This document shows positions 44,338-52,455 of a DNA stretch of 64,000 nt, piece by piece; position 1 is the first letter of the stretch; every line of letters starts with the position of its first letter. This DNA is from Ga0077555 sp046154645 (GTDB taxonomy: Bacteria > Pseudomonadota > Alphaproteobacteria > Rhizobiales > Hyphomicrobiaceae): NCBI GenBank assembly GCA_046154645.1, contig JBJXDZ010000004.1, positions 160,486 to 224,485 of the forward strand. The letters run 5' to 3'. The notes beneath the pieces are model-generated. The model saw only the letters and a list, made by a program, of their open reading frames with translations. It had not been told where the DNA came from and made no database searches. Position numbers and translations under genes: made by a program.

Positions 44338-44988
44338 TCAGTCGGTGCGCAGCACCTGCGGAGCCGGCGCCTCAACGGTGAGTGCCGTCGTGAGGTGCTG
44401 GCGTGCCTCGGCATTCATCCAGCGCCGCTCGATCGGAGCCGGCTCGGCGCGGGCCAGCAGCAGCTGGTGAACCTCGCGCAAGGCGGCCGTCAGTTCCTCG
44501 CGTGATGTCTCGCCAAGCCATGCGACGCGCAGACCGCGCCACACCACGGTGCCTGCCGGTCCACGACAGCCGGCGATGCAGACGATCTCCTCATCACCCT
44601 GGACGATCGCCGTGCCGCCGCCCTTGGCTTCCTGCACGCCGGGCATCGAGTTGCTATCGTTGTCGAGCAAGCGCGGCCGTCGCCAGATGATGCGGCCCGG
44701 CCCGGTGCCGCAGCCGCCCATGCAGATCACCAGGTCGTGGTCGGGATGGGCGTCGATGGCGTTTTGCACCGCCGCGGGCAGACCGACCGGGGCTGGATCG
44801 TGGCCGGGCAGTGCCCGCACCATGGGTTTGAGATCGCGCACGCGGCGCTCCCGGCCATAGAGATCGCCGCCTTCGGGTTCCTGGCTGAAGGCCGGTTGCA
44901 GTGCAGATGCTGCCAACAGCAGCAGTGCCACAGGGGCAACCGCGGACCAGCGAAATCCCCGCTTGGCTGCGGTTTCAGGGATCGACAT
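44338..44988 (-). CDS. secreted protein with two C-x-x-G-C motifs (copy 2)
   Basis: The 216-residue product has a signal peptide (RGFRWSAVAPVALLLLAASA, cleavage likely before QEPEGG) and two similar segments, DLVICMGGCGTGPGRIIWRR (about 83-102) and EIVCIAGCRGPAGTVVWRGL (about 133-152). Each has the pattern C-x-x-G-C followed by G-x-I/V-V-W. The C-terminal part is helical with charged residues. I know no family for it. It is a paralogue of the next gene upstream, with which it shares these motifs. A GTG at 45036 is an alternative start. It is convergent with the NadQ-like gene, 13 bases away. Confidence 0.7.
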   Translation of the reverse strand: MSIPETAAKRGFRWSAVAPVALLLLAASALQPAFSQEPEGGDLYGRERRVRDLKPMVRALPGHDPAPVGLPAAVQNAIDAHPDHDLVICMGGCGTGPGRIIWRRPRLLDNDSNSMPGVQEAKGGGTAIVQGDEEIVCIAGCRGPAGTVVWRGLRVAWLGETSREELTAALREVHQLLLARAEPAPIERRWMNAEARQHLTTALTVEAPAPQVLRTD

Positions 44989-45091
44989 GCAGGCCGCCGC
45001 TTTCTCGAGAAAGCCGCACGAAGCTCGGTCGGACACGGTGACGAACTTCGGGGCTGGGGGGCACTCAACCAGGGCTCAGGCCGCGCTACCG

Positions 45092-45778
45092 TCAACGGCT
45101 GCGTCGGATGACGCGGGGCTTGGGTTTGCTGCGCACGATGCCGGCCGTCTGCGCCGTTGGCACGGCGCGGCGGATCGACGTCTCGCGGGCCTTGATCTTC
45201 GGCGCCGAGGCAGGGGCGGGATAGGATTTGCGGCCCGTGTAGCAGCCGGCAACGCAATCGATGGTCGTGGCCGTGCGCATCGCCGCAGGCTCGCCGGACG
45301 CGGCCCCGGCCGAGGATAGGGTCACGGTGCCGGGCGCGGTGCTGCTGGTGGCACGCGGTGCAATGAACACGATGCCGGGCGTCGGCGTCCGGCAGCCAGC
45401 GACGCAAACCACGACGTTGTGAAATGGGTAAGCTGCGGCGAGGGGATGCGGGGGCTCTTCCAGCACTTTGCCCTTGGCTGGCGGGCTCGCGAGTTGATCG
45501 AAATTCGTCCCCGGAGAGTCGCCATCGCTATCCAGGCGGCGGCGCGGCGCCGTCGGGGCGGCCGCACCACGTGGGCTGGTCGAGGGTTGACGCAGATTGG
45601 GCGCGGCCGGCGCGTCCGGTGTGGCGGCGGGCACCTCGGCTGGTGCTTCCTGAGCCGCGGGTCCGGGCGCCGGGGCTGCTTCTTGACTGAGGGCGCGCGG
45701 CGCCGACACGGTCAGCGTTGCCGCACACAACGCCATCAATGCACCGGCCCAATGCCAGTATTCCGTATGTACTTTCAT
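45092..45778 (-). CDS. secreted protein with two C-x-x-G-C motifs (copy 1)
   Basis: The 228-residue product has a signal peptide (MKVHTEYWHWAGALMALCAA, cleavage likely before QEAAPA), an alanine- and proline-rich linker (about 35-105) and two C-x-x-G-C segments, NVVVCVAGCRTPTPGIVFIA (about 121-140) and TIDCVAGCYTGRKSYP (about 174-190). The C-terminus is basic. I know no family for it. The downstream gene carries the same motifs with G-x-I/V-V/I-W/F spacing, so the pair probably arose by duplication. The upstream gene is the TIR-like protein, 95 bases away. Confidence 0.7.
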   Translation of the reverse strand: MKVHTEYWHWAGALMALCAATLTVSAPRALSQEAAPAPGPAAQEAPAEVPAATPDAPAAPNLRQPSTSPRGAAAPTAPRRRLDSDGDSPGTNFDQLASPPAKGKVLEEPPHPLAAAYPFHNVVVCVAGCRTPTPGIVFIAPRATSSTAPGTVTLSSAGAASGEPAAMRTATTIDCVAGCYTGRKSYPAPASAPKIKARETSIRRAVPTAQTAGIVRSKPKPRVIRRSR

Positions 45779-45873
45779 CACAGCCCCGCAGCACGAACCC
45801 CACCAGGAGCAGTCTGCCAGAACGAGGTAAAGCAATCGCTTCAGGCGTCAGAAAAACTGAAACCCGAGCGGTA

Positions 45874-46524
45874 TCAGCGAACCGGTTCGCCGTCGCGCTG
45901 GTCATTGCGACGCTGCCGCCTCTGCTCGAAGGCCTGCGTGATCTCGGCCAGCGGCAGGCCACCAACCGGCGCCTTGGTCTCGCCGACGGTAGGCGTTGGT
46001 TGCGGCCCAGGTGGCGGCGTCTGCCGTGGCGGCGCTTGCGCGAAGGACCGGGCGCGCCAGTCGGCATTGGCCTGCTCGGCAACCTGCTGGATGGCGCACG
46101 CGATGTCGGCAGGCTCCCAGCCGACGACGAGATCAGGCGCCGATGTCGAGGGCGCGGTGCGAGCGTTGGCGTCGGCCGCGATCTCGACGATGGGGAGGCG
46201 GCGGCGGAAGCCGTTGCGTGCCAGGTCCAGCTCGATGGCGACATCCTCGGCCTGACTGGCCGGGGCGCCCCTGAGCATCAGCACAGCGTGTGACTGCGTC
46301 ATGGCGATGCGCACCAGCGCGCGGCGCGCGGCGGCATCCGTCGAGGTCTCGGTCCAGGTGTCGCGCGGCAGCCGGTCGAGCCGGTACAGAAATCCGGGGA
46401 TGGCATCGAAGCCGCGCACGAGCTTCTGCACGGCAGCCTCGTCGGCCCAGGTGCTTCCCAGATAGATCCGATAGACTCCGATAGCCACGACAGGTTGACG
46501 CCAGTTCAGGTTGCAACGGTTCAT
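45874..46524 (-). CDS. TIR-like (ThsB/DUF1863-type) domain protein
   Basis: The 216-residue product has a Rossmann-like pattern that resembles TIR-like domains of the MTH538/ThsB group: an N-terminal strand (VYRIYLGSTWADEAAVQKLV), a middle part IAMTQSHAVLMLRG with LDLARNGFRRRLPIVEIAAD, and a last segment DLVVGWEPADIACAIQQVAE like the family ending. The C-terminus is a proline- and glutamine-rich tail. ThsB proteins act in the Thoeris defence system, but no ThsA is found here, so function is open. The gene lies between a NYN nuclease gene, which has its own terminator, and the C-x-x-G-C pair. Confidence 0.5.
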   Translation of the reverse strand: MNRCNLNWRQPVVAIGVYRIYLGSTWADEAAVQKLVRGFDAIPGFLYRLDRLPRDTWTETSTDAAARRALVRIAMTQSHAVLMLRGAPASQAEDVAIELDLARNGFRRRLPIVEIAADANARTAPSTSAPDLVVGWEPADIACAIQQVAEQANADWRARSFAQAPPRQTPPPGPQPTPTVGETKAPVGGLPLAEITQAFEQRRQRRNDQRDGEPVR

Positions 46525-46597
46525 CCGACCACCTCAGATGACGCTCGACTGCTGAAACCTTCGTTAACGTTCGCCCTCGACTCGTACGATGGCCGAC

Positions 46598-46636
46598 AAA
46601 AAAATATCGCGGCCCCTGTCGATCAAACAGGGGCCG
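46598..46636 (-). terminator. strong intrinsic terminator of NYN gene
   Basis: On the minus strand a 10-bp stem CGGCCCCTGT pairs with ACAGGGGCCG across a 7-base loop and is followed, after a few bases, by TTTTTTT (the AAAAAAA at 46598-46604). It lies 30 bases after the NYN gene stop and would end that transcript before the TIR-like gene. Confidence 0.88.
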
Positions 46637-46665
46637 TGACGCTGATTTCGGGAATTCAGAGTGCT

Positions 46666-48693
46666 TCAGCCGCGCAGCCTGGTGCGGACGATGCGCGGGA
46701 AGTCGTCACCCGGCTGCTGCTCGGTGGTGGCTGCAGGCTGTGGCGTAGCCGGACGCATCATCGGCTGGCGGTTGTCGCCCAATTGCGGGCGCTGGTCATC
46801 ATGCCAGTAGTTGCCGCGCGGATCGGCCGGGGCTGGAGCGGGACGTGCCATGGGGGCCTGCTGCGGCACGTGCTGCGGTTGCATCTGGGGCTGCAACGGC
46901 ATGGGGGCCGCGATCGCCTGCTGGCGGGCCGGCGGCGCGGCATTGGTCGTCGCCGTCCCCGCGAACCAGGCTTCGATCAGGTCGAGCTCATCGGCCGACA
47001 GATTGAGCCCCTGGCTGCGGCAGCGCGCCACCACGAAGTTGCGGAAGCGGCCGGCAAACAGGTTGGCGGTCGCACCCTGCTCGAACCAGGGATCGGCCTC
47101 GCTCACCACCTCGAGCACGAACCGGGCATCATCGCGACGGACATCGACGCCACGATCCTGGGCGCGTTGCGTGATGTTCAGGATGGTCTGAGCGCCGACG
47201 AGGCCGTTGTCGGTGATCTCCTGCGCCATCACCTCGAACAGCAGGCGATACTCGGGCGGGGCCAGCGGCGGCGCCTGACAGGCGTCATGAATGCGGGCGA
47301 TCGACTGCTGGATGTTGACGGTGGCGGGCAGCTCCGGCTGGCGCGACTGCGGCGGAAGAATCGGGGCTGGCGATTGCTGCTGCAGCGCGGCCCCGTAATC
47401 GGGAGCGCGCTGGCGCTGGGCCGTGTCCTGGACAGGCTGGGCCATCGCCTGCACCGGCTGCTGCGGCGGGGACTGTTGCTGCGGCTGCGGACTATAAGCC
47501 TGCTGCGGCTGATACTGCGGCTGCGGAGCTTGCTGCACCGGGAGCGGCGACATCGGCGGCGCCTGATTCTGCGGCTGGGCCGGAGCCATGGTCATCGATG
47601 CCGGCACGGCGAGATTGCGCGGCGCCGGGATTTCGCGTGCCAGTCCCGAATTGGCGGCGGCGGCAATGGCCTGCTGTGTGGCGTGCTGCAGCGGCGTTGA
47701 CTGGGGCTGGGCTTGGGGCTGGGCCACCGGCAGCGACGGTGCCGCGATCAGGCGTTCCGTCCGGGTCTCGGTCAGCTCGGCCAGCGCCGGAGCCGGCGTC
47801 GACTGCACGGCGATGTGGCGTTTGGTGTCGAGCACCACATAGGGTGGTTCGCCCGACAGGCGCAGGCCCTCAGGGAGGCTTTGCGCCAGCAGGTCGCGGA
47901 AGCCGCCCGCGCCGGCCCACGCGGTGCCGATGGTCTTATCGTGGCCGACGGCGCGCACGGCCCGATCGGCGAGCACCTCGAGCGGCACCGGCGCGCTGGC
48001 AGCGCGCACGGCGGCGACCACATCGGCCAGGATATCGCGGCGGATGGCGTCGATAGCGGCGGCGTCGGGCTGGGTGGCGATGGCGCCCGGCGCCTGCTCG
48101 CCGATGCGGCCTTCCAGCAGCAGGGAAATGAGGTCGGACTCACGCACCTCGCCGTCACTGATCGCTGTATAGGGAGCTGCCGTATAGTCATTGGCGAAGA
48201 TCACGGTGCGGCGGGCATGGGCGCGCAGGCGATGCAACACGGGCGTGAAATCGGCATCGCCCGACAGGATGATGAACTCGTCGAAGTAGGTCGGATGCGT
48301 GAGGTAGTCGCGCACGTCCATGACCATGCGGATGTCGGAGGAATTCTTCAGCTGGGCGGTGAGCGGGGGGCAATCGACGATCTCGAACCCTGAGCGCAGG
48401 AAATGATGGCGCACGAAGGGGAACGAGTTCATGTCGGTCGAGTTGTCCGACGTATTGCGGCGCGGCACGGGGTTGCCGTAGCACCGGTTCATGACGATGC
48501 GGCGCACGCCTTCGGCGCCCGGCCCGTTGGTCGGTGTGATCAGGCGCCCGGACTCGATTTCGCGGATCCACAGCTGCGCATCTTTGGCGAACCGCTTGGC
48601 GGCCTCGTCGCTCTTGCGCTTCAAGGACAGATAGATGTTGTCGTAATCGACGAACACCGCGCTCAGGAATGTCCCCGACTGGTCCCGCTTCAT
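46666..48693 (-). CDS. NYN/PIN nuclease with LOTUS-like module
   Basis: The 675-residue product has an N-terminal NYN domain with the acidic catalytic pattern: VFVDYDNIYLSL (about 13-24), SSDIRMVMDVRDYL (about 118-131) and FIILSGDADFTPVL (about 140-153). A LOTUS/OST-HTH-like module follows (ADVVAAVRAASAPVPLEVLA, about 216-295), then a proline/glutamine-rich linker (about 300-475) and a C-terminal helical domain (LLFEVMAQEITDNGLVGAQT onward, to about 610). NYN proteins cut RNA; LOTUS modules bind RNA. Its target is unknown. It is divergent from bolA and ends in a strong terminator. Confidence 0.8.
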   Translation of the reverse strand: MKRDQSGTFLSAVFVDYDNIYLSLKRKSDEAAKRFAKDAQLWIREIESGRLITPTNGPGAEGVRRIVMNRCYGNPVPRRNTSDNSTDMNSFPFVRHHFLRSGFEIVDCPPLTAQLKNSSDIRMVMDVRDYLTHPTYFDEFIILSGDADFTPVLHRLRAHARRTVIFANDYTAAPYTAISDGEVRESDLISLLLEGRIGEQAPGAIATQPDAAAIDAIRRDILADVVAAVRAASAPVPLEVLADRAVRAVGHDKTIGTAWAGAGGFRDLLAQSLPEGLRLSGEPPYVVLDTKRHIAVQSTPAPALAELTETRTERLIAAPSLPVAQPQAQPQSTPLQHATQQAIAAAANSGLAREIPAPRNLAVPASMTMAPAQPQNQAPPMSPLPVQQAPQPQYQPQQAYSPQPQQQSPPQQPVQAMAQPVQDTAQRQRAPDYGAALQQQSPAPILPPQSRQPELPATVNIQQSIARIHDACQAPPLAPPEYRLLFEVMAQEITDNGLVGAQTILNITQRAQDRGVDVRRDDARFVLEVVSEADPWFEQGATANLFAGRFRNFVVARCRSQGLNLSADELDLIEAWFAGTATTNAAPPARQQAIAAPMPLQPQMQPQHVPQQAPMARPAPAPADPRGNYWHDDQRPQLGDNRQPMMRPATPQPAATTEQQPGDDFPRIVRTRLRG

Positions 48694-49065
48694 CGTCCAC
48701 CGCCCCCACTGTGCCGCAATTAATTAACTTCGCCGCGAGCATTCATGAGTCGGGCTTCAGCGGCAAGGACGCTAAGGGCGCGGTGGCGAGAAAACGTGAT
48801 TGCTTTGAATATTCATAGCGATAGGTGTAAATTGAACAGAGGATGGCATGTGGAGAACGCCGTCTGACAGACCGGAGGGGGCGTGCGGCCCTGGCGGCGC
48901 CACGAATCGGCGAGGGTGACGGGGCCGCCTTGAGCCGGCCTGTTACAGCTCCGACTTGGTCCTCCCCGCGCCTCCGACGAGCCTTAAACCTCGTCGCAAT
49001 TGGGTGCGCCGATTCCGCCGGAATCTCGTATATGCTGGCGGCGACACGCGCGAAGGAGCCTGCCC
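48694..49065. other. divergent intergenic region before bolA
   Basis: About 370 bases separate the NYN gene start (minus strand) from bolA (plus strand). The part around 48795-48840 is less GC-rich than its surroundings and suits promoters. No gene, repeat or RNA structure was recognised. Confidence 0.45.
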
Positions 49066-49302
49066 ATGCCCATGGATGCCAACGACATCGAGCGCCTGAT
49101 CAAGGCCGGGATCCCCGATGCCAAGGTGGAGATCAAGGACTTGGCCGGTGACGGCGACCACTATGCAGCCCACGTAGTTTCCGCCTCGTTCAAGGGCAAG
49201 ACGCGGGTACTGCAGCACAAGATGGTCTACGACGCGCTGGAGGGCCGCATGGGTGGCGTCCTGCACGCGTTGGCACTGACGACCGCCGTGCCCAAAGATT
49301 GA
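49066..49302 (+). CDS. bolA: BolA family protein
   Basis: The 78-residue product has the BolA fold segments IERLIKAGIPDAKVEIKDLA and GDHYAAHVVSASFKGKTRVL, with the conserved RVLQHKMVYDAL segment. BolA proteins bind monothiol glutaredoxins with an iron-sulfur cluster; the next gene is exactly such a glutaredoxin, which supports a shared role in iron-sulfur handling. AAGGAG lies seven bases before the ATG at 49066; the ATG at 49072 is an alternative. Confidence 0.93.
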   Translation: MPMDANDIERLIKAGIPDAKVEIKDLAGDGDHYAAHVVSASFKGKTRVLQHKMVYDALEGRMGGVLHALALTTAVPKD

Positions 49303-49400
49303 CTTTGCGGTCCGGCTACCCACATCTAGGTGCGCTTTCCGAGTGGCAGGCGAACGACCTGCCCCGACAAACGCCGCGAACCCGAGCCGAGGAACCGATC

Positions 49401-49751
49401 ATGAGCCAGCAACCCATCCACGACCACATCCGCAAGCTCGTCGCCGACAACGACGTCGTGCTCTTCATGAAGGGCACCAAGAACATGGCCCAGTGCGGCT
49501 TCTCGCATCAGGTCGACTCGATCCTGCAGCATCTCGGCGTCGACTATAAGCCGGTCAACGTGCTCGAGAGCATGGAACTGCGCGACGGCATCAAGACGTT
49601 TACCAACTGGCCAACCATCCCGCAACTCTACGTCAAGGGTGAGTTCGTCGGCGGCTGCGACATCATCAAGGAGATGTTCCAGGCGGGTGAGCTGCAGGAG
49701 TTGCTGGCCGACAAGGGCGTCAAGCACGCCAACCGCACCATGACGGCCTGA
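49401..49751 (+). CDS. grxD: monothiol glutaredoxin, Grx4 family
   Basis: The 116-residue product has the single-cysteine active site CGFS (Cys32 in MAQCGFSHQV), the glutathione-binding segments VLFMKGTKNM and WPTIPQLYVKGEFVGGCDII. Monothiol glutaredoxins carry and deliver [2Fe-2S] clusters. It lies 98 bases after bolA, its usual partner. The ATG at 49401 is preferred over an upstream in-frame extension. Confidence 0.96.
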   Translation: MSQQPIHDHIRKLVADNDVVLFMKGTKNMAQCGFSHQVDSILQHLGVDYKPVNVLESMELRDGIKTFTNWPTIPQLYVKGEFVGGCDIIKEMFQAGELQELLADKGVKHANRTMTA

Positions 49752-49904
49752 GCCGGCGGCGGCGCACTCAAGGCGTGCTTGCCTGACCGGGCGCCGCTGC
49801 CATCTTGCTGCCGTGCCGATCCGTCACGGCCTCGCCGGACGGCTGTGTTTCTCGCTCTGAGGCGGCGGCACGGCATGGTGGGGCAGTGAGTTGCGAGGTG
49901 CGCC

Positions 49905-51071
49905 ATGAGCGAGCCGGCAGATGATGGCGCGACGCGCCGCCCGCTCGGGATCGGGGGGCGGCGTTTCCTTTTGAGCCTTGCCATCATCGGGGCTTCGATC
50001 TGCCTGGCGCTCGGCATCTCGCTGCCGTCGATCAAGCTGACCAAGTTCTATTTCATCTCGACCGAGTATTCGCTCATCACCACGGTCAAGACGCTGATCG
50101 AGCGCAACCAGATCTTCCTCGGCAGCCTGGTGTTCATCTTCTCGATCCTGCTGCCCGTCTTCAAGATCCTGTATCTGCTCCTGCTCACGACCCTGTCGAC
50201 GGATGCGCTGGAGCGGCAATACCGTCAGTTGCGGGCGCTTGAGTGGCTCGGGAAATGGTCGATGCACGATGTGCTCGTGCTGGCCCTAATGATCTTTTTC
50301 GTCAAGAGCCAGGGTGTCTATGATGCCTCGAGCCTGTGGGGAGTCTACTTCTTCACGATGGCCGTGGTGTTCATGATCCTGGCCTATGCTTGGCTGAACA
50401 TCTACTCGCTCAATGCCATCAAGGCGCGGGCGCTGCGCCGTGAGGCGGAGGCCGCCGAGCGCTCGCGGCCGCCGTCGAGCCTGCGCAATTTCCTGTTGGC
50501 GCTGCTGATCCTGTCGGCCGCCATCTGCTTCGCGCTCGGCATCATCCAGCCGGCGATCCGCTTCACCACCATCTACGTGTGGACCAACGAGCACTCGATC
50601 GCCAGCATCATCTGGGCGCTCTACACGAGCCAGGAGTACTTCCTGTGCACCGTGATCGCCATGTTTTCGGTCATCTTTCCTTTCCTGAAACTGCTGTACC
50701 TGCTCACCCTCTGTCTGTCGCCGAACCTGTCCACCGACTTCCGGCAGAAATCGATCTCGGTGATGGAGTGGCTCGGGCGCTATTCGATGACCGACGTCAT
50801 GGTGCTGGCGCTGATCATTTTCTACATGAACTCGCAGGGCTATACGGAGGCCCGCGTCATGCCCGGCATCTACTACTTCGCGGCCTCGGCGCTGATGACC
50901 ATGTTCGCCTATGGCTGGGCCAATGCCGCCGCGCCACACGTGCCGCTGCCGGCGCGGGAGAGTGTGCCGCCGGCCGCCGAAGCGGTGCCGCGGCCAGCCC
51001 GCCGCTTGGCGCATAGCCATGCGGAGGCGGCTCCCGACGCGCCGGGCTCGCAAGCGCAGTCCGTCCGATGA
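49905..51071 (+). CDS. pqiA: PqiA-like membrane protein, two PqiA domains
   Basis: The 388-residue product has eight membrane segments in two repeated PqiA domains (about residues 20-175 and 190-345). Each has a conserved cytosolic loop: ALEWLGKWSMHDVLVLALMI and VMEWLGRYSMTDVMVLALII. It lacks the zinc-ribbon cysteines of E. coli PqiA. In other bacteria PqiA works with MCE proteins in lipid transport across the envelope; no MCE gene is adjacent. Its stop overlaps the trmO start (ATGA). Confidence 0.88.
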   Translation: MSEPADDGATRRPLGIGGRRFLLSLAIIGASICLALGISLPSIKLTKFYFISTEYSLITTVKTLIERNQIFLGSLVFIFSILLPVFKILYLLLLTTLSTDALERQYRQLRALEWLGKWSMHDVLVLALMIFFVKSQGVYDASSLWGVYFFTMAVVFMILAYAWLNIYSLNAIKARALRREAEAAERSRPPSSLRNFLLALLILSAAICFALGIIQPAIRFTTIYVWTNEHSIASIIWALYTSQEYFLCTVIAMFSVIFPFLKLLYLLTLCLSPNLSTDFRQKSISVMEWLGRYSMTDVMVLALIIFYMNSQGYTEARVMPGIYYFAASALMTMFAYGWANAAAPHVPLPARESVPPAAEAVPRPARRLAHSHAEAAPDAPGSQAQSVR

Positions 51072-51580
51072 GTAGCGAACCGCGAGAGGCAGAGGCGCTG
51101 CGTCCGGGCGACACCCGGCTGGCCACTGATCCTGCGCAGATGCCGGCTGCCGCCCATCTGGTGTTCATTGGCGAGGTGCGGTCGCAGCTCGCGCCGGAGC
51201 AGGCGACACCGCACAACCCGACCGAGGCGCGCGCCCGTGGTGCCGGCGCTGCAATCGAGATTGCCGCGCCCTATCGCCAGGGCCTCGACGGGCTCAGCCA
51301 CTACTCGCACGTCATCGTGCTGGTCTGGCTCGACCGCTCCCGCCGCGACATCATTCGCCATCAGCCGCGCCATCTCGATCATCCTCGCGGCGTGTTCGCC
51401 ATGCGCTCGCCCTTGCGGCCCAATCCGATCGGTTTTTCGGTTGCCCGCATCATCGCCGTCGACGTGGCAGCCGGTCGCGTCACGCTCGATGCCCTCGACT
51501 TCAAGGACGGCACGCCGGTCATCGATCTCAAGCCGTACCGGCCCGGCATCGACGCCATCCCCGACGCTCTGATAGGCTGA
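51068..51580 (+). CDS. trmO: tRNA t6A methyltransferase TrmO
   Basis: TrmO adds a methyl group to threonylcarbamoyladenosine at position 37 of some tRNAs. The 170-residue product has the family segments HLVFIGEVRSQLAPEQATPH, LDGLSHYSHVIVLVWLDRS and VFAMRSPLRPNPIGFSVARI. It lacks the extra C-terminal domain of the longer enzymes. The start overlaps the pqiA stop as ATGA, so translation is probably coupled. Confidence 0.9.
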   Translation: MSSEPREAEALRPGDTRLATDPAQMPAAAHLVFIGEVRSQLAPEQATPHNPTEARARGAGAAIEIAAPYRQGLDGLSHYSHVIVLVWLDRSRRDIIRHQPRHLDHPRGVFAMRSPLRPNPIGFSVARIIAVDVAAGRVTLDALDFKDGTPVIDLKPYRPGIDAIPDALIG

Positions 51581-51613
51581 CCCTCCCCGCAGCGTTGAAG
51601 CCGGAGTGTCCCC

Positions 51614-52240
51614 ATGCCCGATCTCGAGATCATTGGCGTCCCGTTCTCGAACTACGTGCGCTCGATCCGCATGCTTTGCGAGGAGAAGGGCGTCGCCTAC
51701 ACGCTCACCCCCTCGCGTCCACATACGCCCGAGGTGCTGGCGATCCATCCGGCCGGCCAGATTCCGGTTGCCCGTCACGGTGATCTGGCCCTGTTCGAAA
51801 CCAAGGCCATCGCCACCTACATCGACAAGACATTCCCGGGACCGAAGTTCATTCCCGAGGCGGCGCGCGAGGCAGCGCTCGTCGAGCAATGGGTGTCCTA
51901 CGGCAACGCCAAGGTCGATCACTGGATCATGCGCCAGTTCGTGGTGCCCTCGGCCTTCTTCGACAAGGCCAAGGGACCCGACACCGCCAAGATCAACGCG
52001 GCCGTGCCGGAGATCGACAAGGTCGCCAAGGTGCTCGATGACCAGTTGGCCAAGACGGCCCATATCGCTGGCGCGAACCTCACCTACGCCGACATGCACA
52101 TTCTGCCCATGCTGACGACGGCGCAGATGTATCCGGCCAGTAAAGAGGTGCTGGCGAAGTACGGCAAGCTCACCGCCTATGTGGCCAAGCTCAGCGAGCG
52201 CTCGTCGTTCAAGACCACCGCGCCGCCACCAAGGAAGTAG
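51614..52240 (+). CDS. glutathione S-transferase
   Basis: The 208-residue product has an N-terminal thioredoxin-fold domain (EIIGVPFSNYVRSIRMLCEE, and HPAGQIPVARHGDLALFETK with the cis-proline and glutathione-binding E-T/S residues) and a C-terminal helical domain (about 90-200). The class cannot be fixed. It lies 33 bases after trmO on the same strand with its own GGAG site. Confidence 0.88.
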   Translation: MPDLEIIGVPFSNYVRSIRMLCEEKGVAYTLTPSRPHTPEVLAIHPAGQIPVARHGDLALFETKAIATYIDKTFPGPKFIPEAAREAALVEQWVSYGNAKVDHWIMRQFVVPSAFFDKAKGPDTAKINAAVPEIDKVAKVLDDQLAKTAHIAGANLTYADMHILPMLTTAQMYPASKEVLAKYGKLTAYVAKLSERSSFKTTAPPPRK

Positions 52241-52365
52241 TTTTCCAAGTGATCCACGCACGCAATCGCGTTCGGCGCGTCGCCCCGACAGATGTCATCC
52301 TCGGGCGCATCCCAAGGATCCATCGTGCCGCATTTTCGAGTGATTAAGCGGGTTGCACCATGGGT

Positions 52366-52386
52366 CCCGGCAATAAATGCCGGGAT
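52366..52386. repeat. short palindrome in dispersed-repeat region
   Basis: A hairpin pairs TCCCGGCA with TGCCGGGA around AATAA (52366-52386). The sequences around it, TCATCCTCGGGCGCATCCCAAGGATCCA and ATGCCGGGATGACACC, are typical of the palindromic intergenic repeats of Rhizobiales. It lies between the glutathione transferase and the aminomutase-like gene and may also end the former's transcript. Confidence 0.55.
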
Positions 52387-52455
52387 GACACCTTTGAACG
52401 AACCGGCGGGGGCGGCGCTTGCATTGCTGGCGGCGCCCGCCTATCCCGTTCGCCC

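Noticed and set aside
45874..48693. A complete Thoeris or other named defence system
   Set aside because: The TIR-like assignment is weak and no ThsA, CBASS or toxin-antitoxin partner is present. It is listed only as a hypothesis.
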